Below, one piece after another: positions 24,901 to 36,423 of a stretch of 64,000 bases of DNA (the first letter of the stretch is position 1; the number at the start of each line of letters is the position of its first letter). Origin of the DNA: Maea johnstoni (Eukaryota > Annelida > Polychaeta > Spionida > Magelonidae); contig OZ012700.1 in assembly GCA_963942565.1 (NCBI GenBank), positions 24,406,079 through 24,470,078 of the forward strand. The letters are read 5' to 3'. The notes under the pieces are model-generated. The model did no database searches and was not told the origin of the DNA. It saw only the letters and a program-made list of their open reading frames with translations. The position numbers and the translations under genes were made by a program.

Positions 24901-27359
24901 TTCTAATGTACGCTGGCGCCACGTGGCGGCATAGAAATGATACTAAATATGTCGACCGTCGACCACAATGTCTAGGCCTGTGGCGACACCTACATCATTA
25001 TTCAATTAACTGACACCAAAGAGATAACAGCTACTGAGAGTATAAGAGAATAGGGGTACTGCTTTTAGCTCTCCAATTTTCCCTAGCAAAACTCAGGTGA
25101 AGTTCATATGCATGATAAAAATATCACCTAGGACCCACCGCAGAACAAAACGTGATTTCCTGTTGTAACAGTGTTTAATACCATTCTTCTAACTATCTTT
25201 AAAACTAAGTAATCTTTTTCAAAATGTCGTTTTTGTCATTGTGGTTGTCGTTATTATTTTTTGTTGTTCTTGTTCTTGTTGTTGACTTGACAACTATCTC
25301 AACAAATAAAAGGGAGTGTGTAAGGTGCAGGTAATTCATGTACATTAGTATGTTGTTATTATGTTGTCATGACGAACCATATGAATTTGCGTTACTAAAG
25401 ATACAGGAAATAGTTGTTGGGGCGAATCCACGATTTCGCTGCAGGGGGACTGTTCTGTATTAGGGGCAAGAGGAGGGGTCGTTTCTTCGGACAGGTATAT
25501 CTACCTCATTGATTTAAGCAAAACTAAAGAAACGTGACAATTCTTGCAATAAAAAAATTGTTTCTCTTTTTCAACAACTTCTAAATCCTTGTTTTACCTT
25601 TAATACGTAAGGTATGATTAGCCGAAAAATACCAAAAATTGATAATATTGAGGAAATCAATTGAGCGAAATGTATACATTAAGAAGGTGCGGATTGACCC
25701 CGCTCGACATATGTGAATACAGAGACATAGATTAAAGTTGAAAGAATGTTGATAGAGCATTTCATGATATATCTACATTTGTGGAGAATAGTACATAACC
25801 ACAATGACGAGAAAATAACGCACATCTGCATGATTCGTGGAAGGAGTATTAAAACATTTAGATCGAGGCATTCCTTGACAAAATGATGTTAGATTAACGA
25901 AATATAGACTGGGGATAGGACAATATTGAAGATTATGGTCTTATTTTGCTCTAAACTGGAGACAAGTTGAAAAGTAGAAAAACTAAAGTAATGCAATTTA
26001 ATAAACGACTGTACTACCCACGGGGAAAGGGGATTCTAGCAAACAATATTTTACCTACATTCATGTCTTTATGAGTATACCCGCTTATTCGGAATACTAT
26101 CCCATGAGACAATTCTGAACACTTTATTTGTTGGTCAATAAAACCGTGACTTCAATACTTATTGAAATTTGATAATTGGACATTTCCAGACAATAATTAT
26201 GATCATTCATCTATGTATAAAAGAAGTACCCTAGGCCCTTGAATATGATGTCTTAGATTTACAAAGGTAAATACTTATTTGGTGACTTGTTTTCTACCAT
26301 TAGAAACTCTGCCAAAATATCACATTTTGCAAAATTTCATCATAGTTGATCCAAAAACTAACCACATTCTTTTATTTTCTTGATGTCTTATTATCATTTT
26401 TTGCGAAGAATATCTAGACGAGATTGATCAAAGTCACCAATACTATGCCAATTTCGGGTTAAAATGCTTTTAGAGCAAAACAAAATTTCCCGCAAGGGAC
26501 AAAATGCTCAACGTAGGTGACGAACTTTTGAGATTATGAAATCTATTATATGGTTTTATTTGCAAAAATCTGCGGAAAAGGGACAGTTACCACATGTTTA
26601 CACTTTTTGAAAATAGCTGTGCTTGCGAACAATCAAACTCTAAGTACGTGTATCCCAGGGTCAATGAACTAAGCCATGATATACCGGTAATACATATTCT
26701 AAGAGAACTTATTATTATATACCTTACGTATTGATATTTCCTCAACATATGTGAAATTTGATGGTGCTAGATAGGCCACCTTTTATTGTCTTTCGGGGTT
26801 CCGGAAACTATTATTTTCTTTATTTGATTAGAGTAAACGTTATTCGTTTTAACCCTCACATTTCACATCCTGCTGGGAATGTACTTATGGGATGCGTAAT
26901 GAATTTCAAAATCATAAGACTCCGTATTCAAGCAACATACTTTGAATCTATGCTGAATAGTCAAATAAAAGGAAAATATAGGCATATAGAGGAAAACCCC
27001 TATCCAAAATAATGGGTATGTAAATTTGTCAAAAAATTACTAAATCTAAAATGTCAAAAAAAAGGTCATTATAATTACACTAGGTGCCCTCTTTCAGACC
27101 ACACTTTTCTTTGGAATAACATACCTCAGATTTAACCCACATCGTTTAAAACATCTTCCACTGTCTTTAATTTCTACTTTTACATCTAGGGGATGATGCA
27201 ACAATTGTGTATAAATTTATCAATGGAGTCCATATGCCTACACGTACATGTACTAAATCTATCGTTATTGTTTTAAATCTGATCAATTTATTATTCCATG
27301 CTGGCGCTTTGCCAAATACCGCACGTACAGTAAACCTGCGGCGCTAACGCCTGAAGCTG
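24901..27359. other. Repeat-poor 2.4 kb stretch
   Basis: Almost free of the window's repeat families: no MITE ends, no tandem repeats, no long poly-G. No reading frame looks coding. It lies upstream of the promoter-like region, so it may be regulatory (inference). Confidence 0.4.
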
Positions 27360-27783
27360 CTTTAGCTTTGGCGGGCCTTCAGTGCTTTGTTCTAACCTTA
27401 TCACTAGTGTTCATGTACACTCAGTCACACTGAAATTTCGCGGGAAATGTGACCGACAAGCTCAGGTTGCCCAAATTCCCGCCAAAACTTTCCCGTAAAT
27501 TCCGCGAAAGTGTTCCATATTTGTATTTAGCGAAAGCCACAAGTCAACCCAACTAGAAAGCTTCTTGTATATAACAAATAGCCAAAAATATAAAAAGAAT
27601 GCCTGGTATGGGTTTGAATATGTTGGGAAAATGCAGTAAAATGTGAATTTAGAAGCTTTATCGGGCTTGTATATATTGCCGGAAGTCACTCTGCGCATGT
27701 CACTCGTAGAGGCTATTAGTAGTAACATGGCGATTCTGTAATCCACACGACCTACTACAGCTCATTCATCGTCGTTTTTCTTG
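27360..27783 (+). promoter_or_regulatory. E2F-site cluster, start region and possible first exon
   Basis: Four E2F-like sites: TTTGGCGGGCC at 27367-27377, the palindromic TTTCGCGGGAAA at 27436-27447, TTCCCGCCAAAA at 27476-27487 and TTCCGCGAAA at 27500-27509. About 190 bp further on, AACATGGCG (27726-27734) matches the YY1 core. A donor-like CTTG/GTGAGT ends a possible first exon at 27783. The ATG inside that YY1 motif opens only a 4-codon frame. E2F sites in animals drive S-phase genes, so a cell-cycle gene reading rightward is the inference. No downstream coding exon was found. Confidence 0.45.
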
Positions 27784-27827
27784 GTGAGTAGACATTTTGA
27801 TTTTCACATTTTTAGCAGGTTTCAGTC

Positions 27828-28184
27828 ATGATTATATTTTGTTACCGATGTATGCCTCCAAAATACCGAAAGGTCCTAGAATCTCCAAGAATCGTGCATT
27901 ACATCGGATTAATTTTGAGACCCAGCGACAACCCTGGAACCTATCACAGAGACGTGTGTGCTTGTTGTCTCGACTCAAGTATTTTGAGTGACTTGTCATG
28001 GATTTTTGTCATTTCTTTCAATTTATTCGTATATCTGTTGAGAGCACGACCAAATGGAGACATTTCTGTCATAATGGCTGTATTTTCATCGCTAAAGCTG
28101 TCATTAGGGAATAAATATAGCGGGTCTGTAATACACGTGCTGTTCACGAGTGATACGGAGGATGGTTCCAGGAAAGAGCGCTGA
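27828..28184 (+). CDS. Possible small ORF or exon of unknown function
   Basis: A 118-codon frame directly downstream of the promoter-like region, free of interspersed repeats. The first 50 residues include CYRC and CACC pairs 39 residues apart (starts MIIFCYRCMPPKYRKVLESP), which could bind a metal ion. The later part is hydrophobic. An acceptor-like TTTTTAGCAG lies at 27810-27819, but the donor at 27783 is too close to be its partner. I do not recognise the protein, and it may be a chance frame. Confidence 0.25.
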   Translation: MIIFCYRCMPPKYRKVLESPRIVHYIGLILRPSDNPGTYHRDVCACCLDSSILSDLSWIFVISFNLFVYLLRARPNGDISVIMAVFSSLKLSLGNKYSGSVIHVLFTSDTEDGSRKER

Positions 28185-29049
28185 TTGGCTAATTTCGTCC
28201 TTTGATAAAATCAACTCCCACACGTGCACATCACCTTTCCATGTTTACCTTTTGACCGCCAGTGACCCTTGTTTCAACCGCGATCATAACGATATGCATT
28301 TTTCTTCAGTTTATCGCTTGGTTGTACCATTTTCCATCACAGCTTATTTGGATGCGAGGGTATTCAGATTCCACCCAAGCCGGCTTGAACAGGATTAAGT
28401 TCATGTTGATTTTCCTTGGTGCTGTTCGCAACACATGTTATAGTGACACGATGGTGCTCAATCGTGAAGATTCATGATTCAATTTACCTCAAGTTTCGCC
28501 CTTTGCACCTTCAGTCACATTCTGTGTGGATAAATTTAATTTCACAAGCAATTTCCAATTGACAGACCTCACACACTGGTTGTAAACATGACATATTTAT
28601 AGATTTTATGCTCAGCCTTATGTTGTGTTCGTGCTGTTACTATACTTGTGCTTACAATGTAGGCAGTATCTGGCAAGTAGAGCAATGTGTACTTGAGATT
28701 ACAGAGCAGGGTTGGGAAAGTAGCTGTGCTTATTCTCATTAGTATAGGTAACCTCGTTAACCTCAGACATATAGGGAACATGTAAAAGTATTGGAGGTAA
28801 TTAAATCAAAGTTACATTATTAATAATATTAAAGTAGAAAGGAATTTATTTATTTGAACAGTGCTTTTGTTTTATCAAGTAATTCTACATTTTGAACTAC
28901 GTAGGGGGAAGGGGGGTAACTTTGTTGACCCTCGCACCCCCCCATAAAGCTTCCCTGTATTTAGCAACTGAAGTTTGTTTACATGATAATGAGTCTCACA
29001 AACATGCTGAACATGCAGAGACAAAATACAGCTACTCAGTGTCTTTGCC
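28185..29049. other. No feature seen
   Basis: Apparently unique sequence between the possible small ORF and the LINE. Confidence 0.4.
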
Positions 29050-29995
29050 AGGAATTTAAATGTCTTTCAAACCTATCAATCAGCGTGTAGTGGACGAAGG
29101 TGTAGCTAAGTTGGAAAACTGCCTCACTGACATCTACACATGGATGTCTCAAAATAAACTGAAATTGAATGCAGACAAGACAGAGGTGCTGGTCATGGGT
29201 ACCCCACAGATGCGGGCAAAAAAATCCATTCCTAGTATTACCGTAAATGGTGTAATAGTACCAGTTCTTAATGAACCCGTCGGTAATCTGGGCGCTGTTT
29301 TTGATCCGAACATGAATATGTCTGCACATGTATCAAAAGGTATCCAGTCTGCAAATTACCACCTTAGGAACATTGGGAAAATAAGGAAATTTCTCAATAC
29401 TGATACAACCAAGAGTGCCATCGTCTCACTGGTGACATCACGCCTTGACTATTGTAATGGACTTCTCTGTGGAATTACTGATGAGCTGCTATGCAGGCTC
29501 CAGAAAGTCCAAAACAATGCTGCTAGAGTGGTTAGTGGCTCCAAAAAGTATGATCACATTACACCAGTTCTAAAAGATCTTCACTGGCTGCCCATCAGGA
29601 AAAGGATTGAGTTCAAGATTCTGCTTTTGACTTTCAAATGCATGCAAGGATGTGCCCCTCTATACTTGAGGGAACTGTTAGTCAAACAAGCTAATACAAG
29701 GACTCTAAGATCAAACACTAAGAACTTATTACAGATACCACTCACTAATCTGAAAAGGTTTGGTGACAGAGCATTCTGTGCCTATGCACCACGCCTTTGG
29801 AATGAGCTCCCTGACAACATCAAGGCTGCTGATAGTGTGCAAAACTTCAAGAAACAGCTGAAAACATTGCTATTTCGAAAGGAGTTTAATTGACTATATG
29901 GACCATGACAACTGTCCAATGACTCTAAAGCGCTTTTGAACATTATAGGTGGAAAGGGTGCTATATCAAATATCAATTATTATTATTAATTATTA
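29050..29995 (+). mobile_element. CR1/L2-like LINE, 5'-truncated, with open C-terminal ORF (277 codons)
   Basis: The frame at 29060-29893 encodes the thumb and C-terminal part of a non-LTR reverse transcriptase. Hallmarks are LNADKTEVLVMG, SRLDYCNGLL, LQKVQNNAARVV, DHITPVLKDLHWLPIRKRIE and APRLWNELPDNIK, all typical of CR1/L2-group elements. It stops at TTTAATTGA, followed by the 3' signature AAAGCGCTTTTGAACATTAT and GGGTGCTATATC and an (ATT)n tail. The endonuclease and most of the RT are missing by 5' truncation. The frame is intact to its stop, so the insertion is fairly young. Confidence 0.9.
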
Positions 29996-30004
29996 TTATT
30001 TCTG

Positions 30005-30190
30005 AAACAGGAATCAGATTTCTGCCCCGCCCCCCCCCCCCCCCCCCCAAAAAAAAAAAAAAATTAGCTACTCAGCCACTTAAAATCCTTGTACTAGCAA
30101 TTCAAAAGCCTATTGTGTCAAAAAGGGCAATTTACACTTTATCCATCTCCTAGGGAGTGGTTTGTTAGTACTAATCATCTGATCAATAGA
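30005..30190 (+). mobile_element. hAT-like MITE, 'CTTAGCCAGGATTT' family, partial
   Basis: It matches 58400-58520: ATTTCTGCCC, TTAGCTACTCAGCC, AAATCCTTGTACTAGC, GTGTCAAAAAGGGCAATTTA. It begins with a poly-C/poly-A run where the left end should be. Confidence 0.65.
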
Positions 30191-30262
30191 GTGTTGTGCT
30201 AACATATTGTTTGTTTTGGTTTGGTTTAATCAGATTGATCATACCTTTTGTGAAAGTCACAT

Positions 30263-30486
30263 TTAACCAATTGATACTCACAGCAGCCAAAACAGTTTGA
30301 ATTCTTTCAGGCAAAAGCTTAGCTGGGGAAATATTTGAAGGAGAAATATTAATCAGAACATTGCCACGAAGTCAACTCTACTTCTTGAAAATCTTTAGCA
30401 TTTCCTAATTTCCAAGATAACGTATTAAGTATGAAAGATTCATTCGGCAAATCGAGAGAAACTCTTTTAAAGCATTGATGGGTTAA
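30263..30486. mobile_element. TTAA MITE, family B
   Basis: TTAA at both ends (30263, 30483) around CCAATTGATACTCACAGCAG and AAAGCATTGATGGG, with the interior GGAGAAATATTAATCAGAAC as in the other B copies. Confidence 0.78.
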
Positions 30487-30653
30487 GTAGCCAATCCTTA
30501 GCCAAAACAATTTGTCCTTGAGCCATTGTTTATCTCACCCATTATCACTGTTTGTCATTGTCTGTTTGATTAAGGGTAATAGACTTAACTACCTTGTTAG
30601 TTCGATCCTATTGTGAATGTCATAAAGGCCCCAAATCCCAATCAACACAGTCT

Positions 30654-30876
30654 TTAACCCATTTACACCTGTAGCTGGCAAAAACCAGGAACTGTATATT
30701 TGAAATATATGGTTCCTGCAAAAGCACATTTACCTATAAAAATTTTGAAGATATTTGTGACCTGAGAATGCTGGACACGCTGAACGTTGATATCTGATTA
30801 TCTTGAACACACTTTTACATCAATTCATAACCCAGATTACAGTCATGGAAGGGAATTCTAGGCATGACTGGGTTAA
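30654..30876. mobile_element. TTAA MITE, family B-related
   Basis: TTAA at 30654 and 30873 flank CCCATTTACACCTGTAGC and CTAGGCATGACTGGG. The interior is diverged from other B copies. Confidence 0.7.
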
Positions 30877-31128
30877 GCAGCAAAGTTATTCACCTGTTAT
30901 CATTATAGACATATTTTATCTGATACTACTACTCAATAGATACATTTCTATATTTGGCAAGTTGTAATAATGGTGATTGGGCCAAGTGCTTTGAACAGCT
31001 ACAGGTGAGGTCTGTTAAACTTATCAGTTATCAGTTAAGATTGTGTCTGGACAAAATGCAAAGATGGTGATAGAAGTGTAGGTATCACAGGAAATAGGTG
31101 TTTGTTACTATGTGTTTTTCTGGGTACT

Positions 31129-31489
31129 CCAGGCTCTCCCTTGAATTCGTCTAAGGCTCCCTCAAATTTATGCAGGGAGCCCAAAGATGTACTGCTTTCT
31201 ATACAGAACATCTCTAGGTAGCTTTAGAAGATGCAATTTGGCTCCCTGGATAAATTCTTAAGGCCTAAAAAAAAGTTGTTTGTTTCCTGTAACCCTACCC
31301 TAACAAGTTTTTATTCAAAAAGATCCCTACCCTAAAGTTTTTTCTGCCCTCCCAACTCCCAATCATCGTAAAACATGCATAAAAAAATATTGCAAAAGAA
31401 TTTTTTTTTACCGACCTACCTACCCTAGTTTTTTTCGGACCGTTACAGGAAACAAACAATTTCTTTTTTAGGCCTAATTTTGAGCCCTG
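31129..31489. mobile_element. 'CAGGGCTCGAAATT' hAT-like MITE carrying a nested insertion
   Basis: Left blocks AATTCGTCTAAGGCTCCCTC and GGGAGCCCAAAGATGTACTG, right end AATTTTGAGCCCTG. Interrupted at a TAA by the family D element at 31262-31474. Confidence 0.75.
31262..31474. mobile_element. Harbinger-like MITE, family D, nested copy
   Basis: It starts GGCCTAAAAAAAAGTTGTTT and ends TTTCTTTTTTAGGCC, with long inverted ends (GTTTCCTGTAAC / GTTACAGGAAAC). TAA at 31259-31261 and 31475-31477 is the target duplication: uninterrupted host copies read CTTAATTTCGAGCCCTG. The 3-bp TAA target points to PIF/Harbinger. Confidence 0.85.
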
Positions 31490-31663
31490 CTACTGTTCAG
31501 TCCAGTGCTGGAGGAATTTGTTTGTTTTTACAGTGTTTTCTTGGCTCAGGTCTTATTGCGATGATTCAGAAACACATGACTAGAAATAAGTTCCCATCTC
31601 TTCCCAAAGAGACCCCAGGGGGCCATTCTACCTCAAAGATACCCTGGACACTTCTTCACCTAT
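31490..31663. other. No feature seen
   Basis: Unassigned spacer. Confidence 0.3.
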
Positions 31664-31945
31664 CTAGACTAGGCTCCTAGTCCCTAAAATGTTGACTTAA
31701 ATTCCTATGTCTTGGCCGGTGCAGTTACAGTACTAGGTATGGTCAATAGATGGCACCACCTGGTCCTGTCTCTAGAGGCTTTAGGTGTCAAACTCAAACT
31801 GAATCCTCCATTCTCCTGGTGAAATCAGTGTAAACTAAATTGACCACCATTGCCACCAAGGCTACTTGGTGCCTGATAGGTAACAGAAAAAAACAGGCCA
31901 GAAAATACATATGACAGCCTAGAAATCTAGGCTATCCTTCTCAAC
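31664..31945. repeat. Interspersed repeat J, copy 1
   Basis: It begins AGACTAGGCTCCTAGTCCCT and ends CAGCCTAGAAATCTAGGCTA. It shares these and a TAGATGGCACCA(C/T)(C/A)TGGTCCT block with 55042-55266. The imperfect inverted ends (CTAGACTAGG / CCTAGAAATCTAGG) suggest a small DNA transposon. Confidence 0.6.
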
Positions 31946-32636
31946 AGCATGCAATTCCTGCATTTTTTATAGGTTCCAGAACAATCAGCTAATGAGGATC
32001 CACCTGAGACTAGGACTGAGACTGTATGTTTGAGAGCCATATGTTTTACAGGGTACGAAAAATAGTTTTTTCCAACGAGGCCAATTCCAAAAGTTACTTA
32101 GAGTTAGAGATGTATGTATAGAATCTTTGTCATCTTAATTCCTACAGAAACTTGACGTAGCCGTACAGGAATTGCTGTTTTGGAGTGGTATTTCCCAAAT
32201 CCTGTCTAAGACCCTGGCTCAGTTGTGCTCTGTTGATGATAGCAGTAAGTGAACTAGGAGTGTTTTTTCTGTCCTCAACCAACCTTCCTAGAAAATAAAG
32301 CTGGCATTCAGCTGAACAGATACATAACTGACATTGGCTAATAGCTCAAAATCAGGAAGTGTCTCCATGTGTTTTCAGACTGGTTCCTGTTTTGGGGGGA
32401 AATAAAAACTGACACATTAAATGCTGCTCAGAGATCTGTACTGGTGTATCCTGTTACTGTATATGCATATAGAGAGGACCTGTTAGATCTAGAACCAGGA
32501 ACAAAAGGATGATATATTAAGACCTGTAACATTGAGAACTTGTTTTAGGGGCTTTCTTTAGATATCAAAAACTGCCCTGAGCTTCTAGATATAGGCCAAA
32601 TAGTGAATGCCTTTACCCGAAATGGAAATTTTCATT
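31946..32636. other. No feature seen
   Basis: Unassigned sequence with no supported gene or repeat boundary. Confidence 0.4.
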
Positions 32637-32809
32637 TAGGGCTTGAAATTAAGATTTATTCCAGGGAGCCCAATTGCATCTTCAAAGGCCACTTAGAGTT
32701 GTTGTGTATAGAAACCAGTCATTTTTGGGCTCCCTGCAGAAATTTGAGGGAGCCGCTGGAGAATTCAAGGGAGCCATCGGCTCCCAGCACCCCCTAATTT
32801 CGAGCCCTG
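32637..32809. mobile_element. 'CAGGGCTCGAAATT' hAT-like MITE
   Basis: Starts TAGGGCTTGAAATTAAG and ends TAATTTCGAGCCCTG, with the GGGAGCCC and GAGGGAGCC blocks between. Confidence 0.78.
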
Positions 32810-32904
32810 CATCTAATTGGGCTCCCTGCAGAAAATTGAGGGAGCTGAGTACAGGAGAGTTCAAGGGTGCCTTGGGCTCCTAGGCACGGCTATTTTTGAG
32901 CCCT
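32810..32904. mobile_element. Second, shortened copy of the same hAT-like MITE, adjacent
   Basis: GGGCTCCCTGCAGAAAATTG, GAGTTCAAGGGTGCC and TTTTTGAGCCCTG form the right half of the family directly after the preceding copy, as if by tandem duplication. Confidence 0.65.
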
Positions 32905-33654
32905 GTCATTGTTTATATATATATATACATTTTCTTTTATTCTTTGTACTCTGTTCAACAATAACTCAATAAGCCTGCTTCTGGGGCTTATGGTAAAAAA
33001 AAAACACATTCCAAGCTAAGTACATCTACCAACTTCCAAGATTGACAATTTTCATCTTTTCAGTGTTTTATCCAATAGTACTTTGTGAATTACAAGATGT
33101 TCCATACCTCCATAGAGAAGTATTGCTAATATTGCCAGACCATTTTTTGCGCACTACAGGTATGAATAGGTTCTGAATAGCTGTCCCTGCCTTTTCCTTT
33201 CCAAAACAACCTTGCACCATAGCAGCTCTCTAGGTAAAGAAGTACATCGCATGATTGATCATATAGAGATTTGCATTATTGATAAGATTCATCTCGAAGA
33301 CGGAATAGGAGTGAACTTTTCAACATGCAGACGTCACTCTTTTAGCCTGCTGAGCACTCTCTGTGACAGACATGTCACCTAGATCTTGGATACTTTTAAA
33401 AAACTACTACTTTGGTCGTGACCTCAGATCATATGACATTTTAAAGAAAATTTTGTGATGGCCTCCGATAAACATTTCTCCCTCAGATATCTTCATAAGA
33501 AATGTCCTGGTGCGAGGGTAACATCAAACAAGGGTGTTTTTGTTGAGCTACAGCCACCAAAGGGTAAAAAAAGGCTTGTCATGAGTTAAATCTCAAGCCA
33601 GGGTGACTACGCTTAGTACAGGTGAACTTGGATATGACGCACCACTGCACAACA
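32905..33654. other. Unassigned, with a small family B fragment
   Basis: GCGCACTACAGGTATGAATAGG near 33148-33170 resembles the right end of a B MITE. The rest is unassigned. Confidence 0.4.
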
Positions 33655-33822
33655 GATTTTTGCATATGAATTTTTGATTTTGACTTTTTGGGGGTTATTA
33701 AGTTAATAACCAAACATTCCCCCCCCCCCCCCCCCCCCTGAAAGATTCATCTTCTTGGATATGAGTGACTGAGGTGAAAATTGCCTTTTTTGCACAATAA
33801 GCTATTAAATGTAGTTGGTATA

Positions 33823-36423
33823 GGGCCATATCACAATAATTGCGACGGAGAACTTTCAAAAATAATTTCATTTTACCAATATGAATTGAAGACGTACTGA
33901 AAATAGACATCCTAAAGTGTACAAAAATGAAAAAAAGCAGAACTTAAAGCCCTCCACCTCACATAAAATTGACTCTTTACCCTAAAAATATTTTTTTTAG
34001 TGTTGCGGACGGAAAAGTGATTAAAATCATTTTATTTTTGATAGGGTTGTCAGAAGTACACTTTTTTGGTGTCTTTTTGTAGGTGTGAGGCTGAAGTACA
34101 TTTCCACTGAACATATTTGATCTGGTGATCATTGATCAATGAGGTATTGAACTGGTTTGATAGCCATTTTCCCGTCCGCAACAAAAAACTTTGAAAAGTT
34201 TCTATAAAAAATTCATTTTAAGTGATAGTGTAACCATTTTTGGAATCCTCTTACTTCATTATAATGCATATCTATTAATGTAAAAAAATTAAAGAAAATA
34301 AATCACATAACTTGTAAAAATGGAGTTTGAAAATTTTCCGTCCGCAACAGTTAGTGCTGTTTCAGACGGAAAAGTGATTGGGACAGGAAGTATGACTGGA
34401 AGGCAAAAGTCAGGTGATCAATGACAGCTATGGATTTTCATCTAAATAAAAGATCCAAGGCACATCCATCTTCCCTCTATGGCCTGGGGAATTTTCCAAA
34501 GAAAGAGATCTCTGTTGTTTTAATGGTATAATATACAGAAAAGAGGATTACACTTAGGTAATGAGCCTTGGAGGTATGAGCAAAGTTTGAGTACCACTCT
34601 GTTTCTTACATACATACTCAGCATAATAGTTCCAACTGACTTAGGTGTGATGCTTCCTTTAGAACATTAAACAGAGAAAGTTATGAAAAGCATAATTTAG
34701 TTTATGCTCTCAGAGGTAGATGATTTCCCTCACCACCTGGTCAGTTTTAACAGGACAATAATTCTATACTTCCTGGTTTTAATCACTTCCTGTACAAATC
34801 AAGGTTGCTGGTATAGCCCAAATGATGTGGATTCTGTTTTACCTTCACTTCCCCCTCTCATCAACACCTCTGATTCTCCAGTCTGGGGAGAAGAATAGGG
34901 TAGGGGGAAATTGCATTTACCTCTGATTCTCCAGTTGTGGGAGGGAGGAAAGAGTTGGGGGGAAATTGCATTTACACTGATTGACTGAATAGGTGGCTTC
35001 AGGATTAAGGATGTAGGGGTGCAGACAGGATGAAGGTTCATGTCTAGACAGTGCTGAATGTGTACACCTGTACATTGGTAGGATCATTTATTATTAGACC
35101 TATGCTAGAACCTATGAGAACTCATTATGAAAATTAATAAATTAGCTAAATCAGCAAATTAGATGAGCAGGTAGAAAGCTAAATCATTTCTCATTGCATC
35201 ATCAACATGGCATCAGGTACAGAGCATTCTAGAAAAAGTTGAGAAAAACAGAAAGGATCCTGAGAAAGTTGTTTTAAATGATACCAAAGTATCTGTATTC
35301 TGAATGATTTAGGAATATGTGTAGTTACTGAGTGTCCAGTTTGCTAAATACTTTAAAATACCTATGTGATATTTTCATTCATACATATTTGACAGTTGGC
35401 TATTTTTTGGGGCTCAGATCTAACATGTCTATTGGGTGAATGGAGAATTAATGTAGGTGTGCATTGATATTCAGTATTGGATATGAACTTTGTAGTCCTA
35501 ACCAAACATACAAATCATGAAAATCAGTGGTTTATCTAAACTTGTAATTTAGCATTGCTAGTATGTTTTAAATTGCACTTAAGATTTCAGTGCTAAGATC
35601 TGGGTATATAGCCCTATTGCAATTTGGAGAACCAGCATCACTCCACAACCTGGTTATAAGAATCCTCTCTTAACTTGCTTAAATTGCTGTATATAGTTAT
35701 CTTTTCTAATAGAAAGAATATAGAATTCTTGTTTAAAGTGTTTTCAATGTTTAAGCCACAATAATTTAAGAACCTAGAATTGAGAGTATCAGTCTCTGAG
35801 CTAAATCCAATGAAATTTAGTTTCAGGAATCATTTTATCTGTAGCTCAGCATTTAGACTACTAAACTTTGAATAATGTTGTATAAAACATTCTTATGTCA
35901 GTCTTCCAAATGACTATTTTCAATTTTTGAGTGATGTTATCAAATTTTGACCTCTTACAAATGTTTTACGTACTGAATACTTCCTCTCCTGTACTTGCGA
36001 CGAAAATTTCCCGTCCGCAACAGTATGCATTTTCCGTCCGCAACACTGAATAAATTCTCCAAAATTTGAATGGGATGATCAAAATTTGAAATACATACAG
36101 AAATAGATACTTGAGTGTCTTGGCTACATTGCACATATGCTAAACTTTAATTTTCTTCAGTATTTGAAGAAGGATTTCTATTTTTGTGAAGGTATCTAAA
36201 ACCTCCGTCGCAGAGTTTCCCGTCCGCAACAGCAAGAAATTCATTAAAATCTACTATTTTGTCAAAAAAATTTAACAAACTTTTTTTATAATAGTGTTCT
36301 AGAATGATATATCTATAAGATAAAACAGCCAAATCAGGAAGTTTACATGAATTTAAGGAAAAATATTGAATTAAACTCTCTAAAATTCCCGTCCGCAACG
36401 ATTTGAATAGCTTGATATGGCCC
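33823..36423. mobile_element. 2.6 kb TIR element with seven CCGTCCGCAAC motifs
   Basis: It starts GGGCCATATC and ends GATATGGCCC (perfect 10-bp inverted ends, with weaker similarity further in), flanked by TATA on both sides. The 11-mer CCGTCCGCAAC or its complement occurs exactly at 34002 (reverse), 34172, 34338, 36011, 36034, 36220 and 36389, with diverged forms near 33840 and 34363. The middle (34400-36000) has no motif copies and no coding frame. Non-autonomous; the TATA or TA target leaves the superfamily open. Confidence 0.75.
34868..34978. repeat. Two-copy tandem duplication, about 52 bp
   Basis: CCTCTGATTCTCCAG(T) and GGGGGAAATTGCATTTAC occur twice, at 34868 and 34920, inside the 2.6 kb element. 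Confidence 0.8.
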
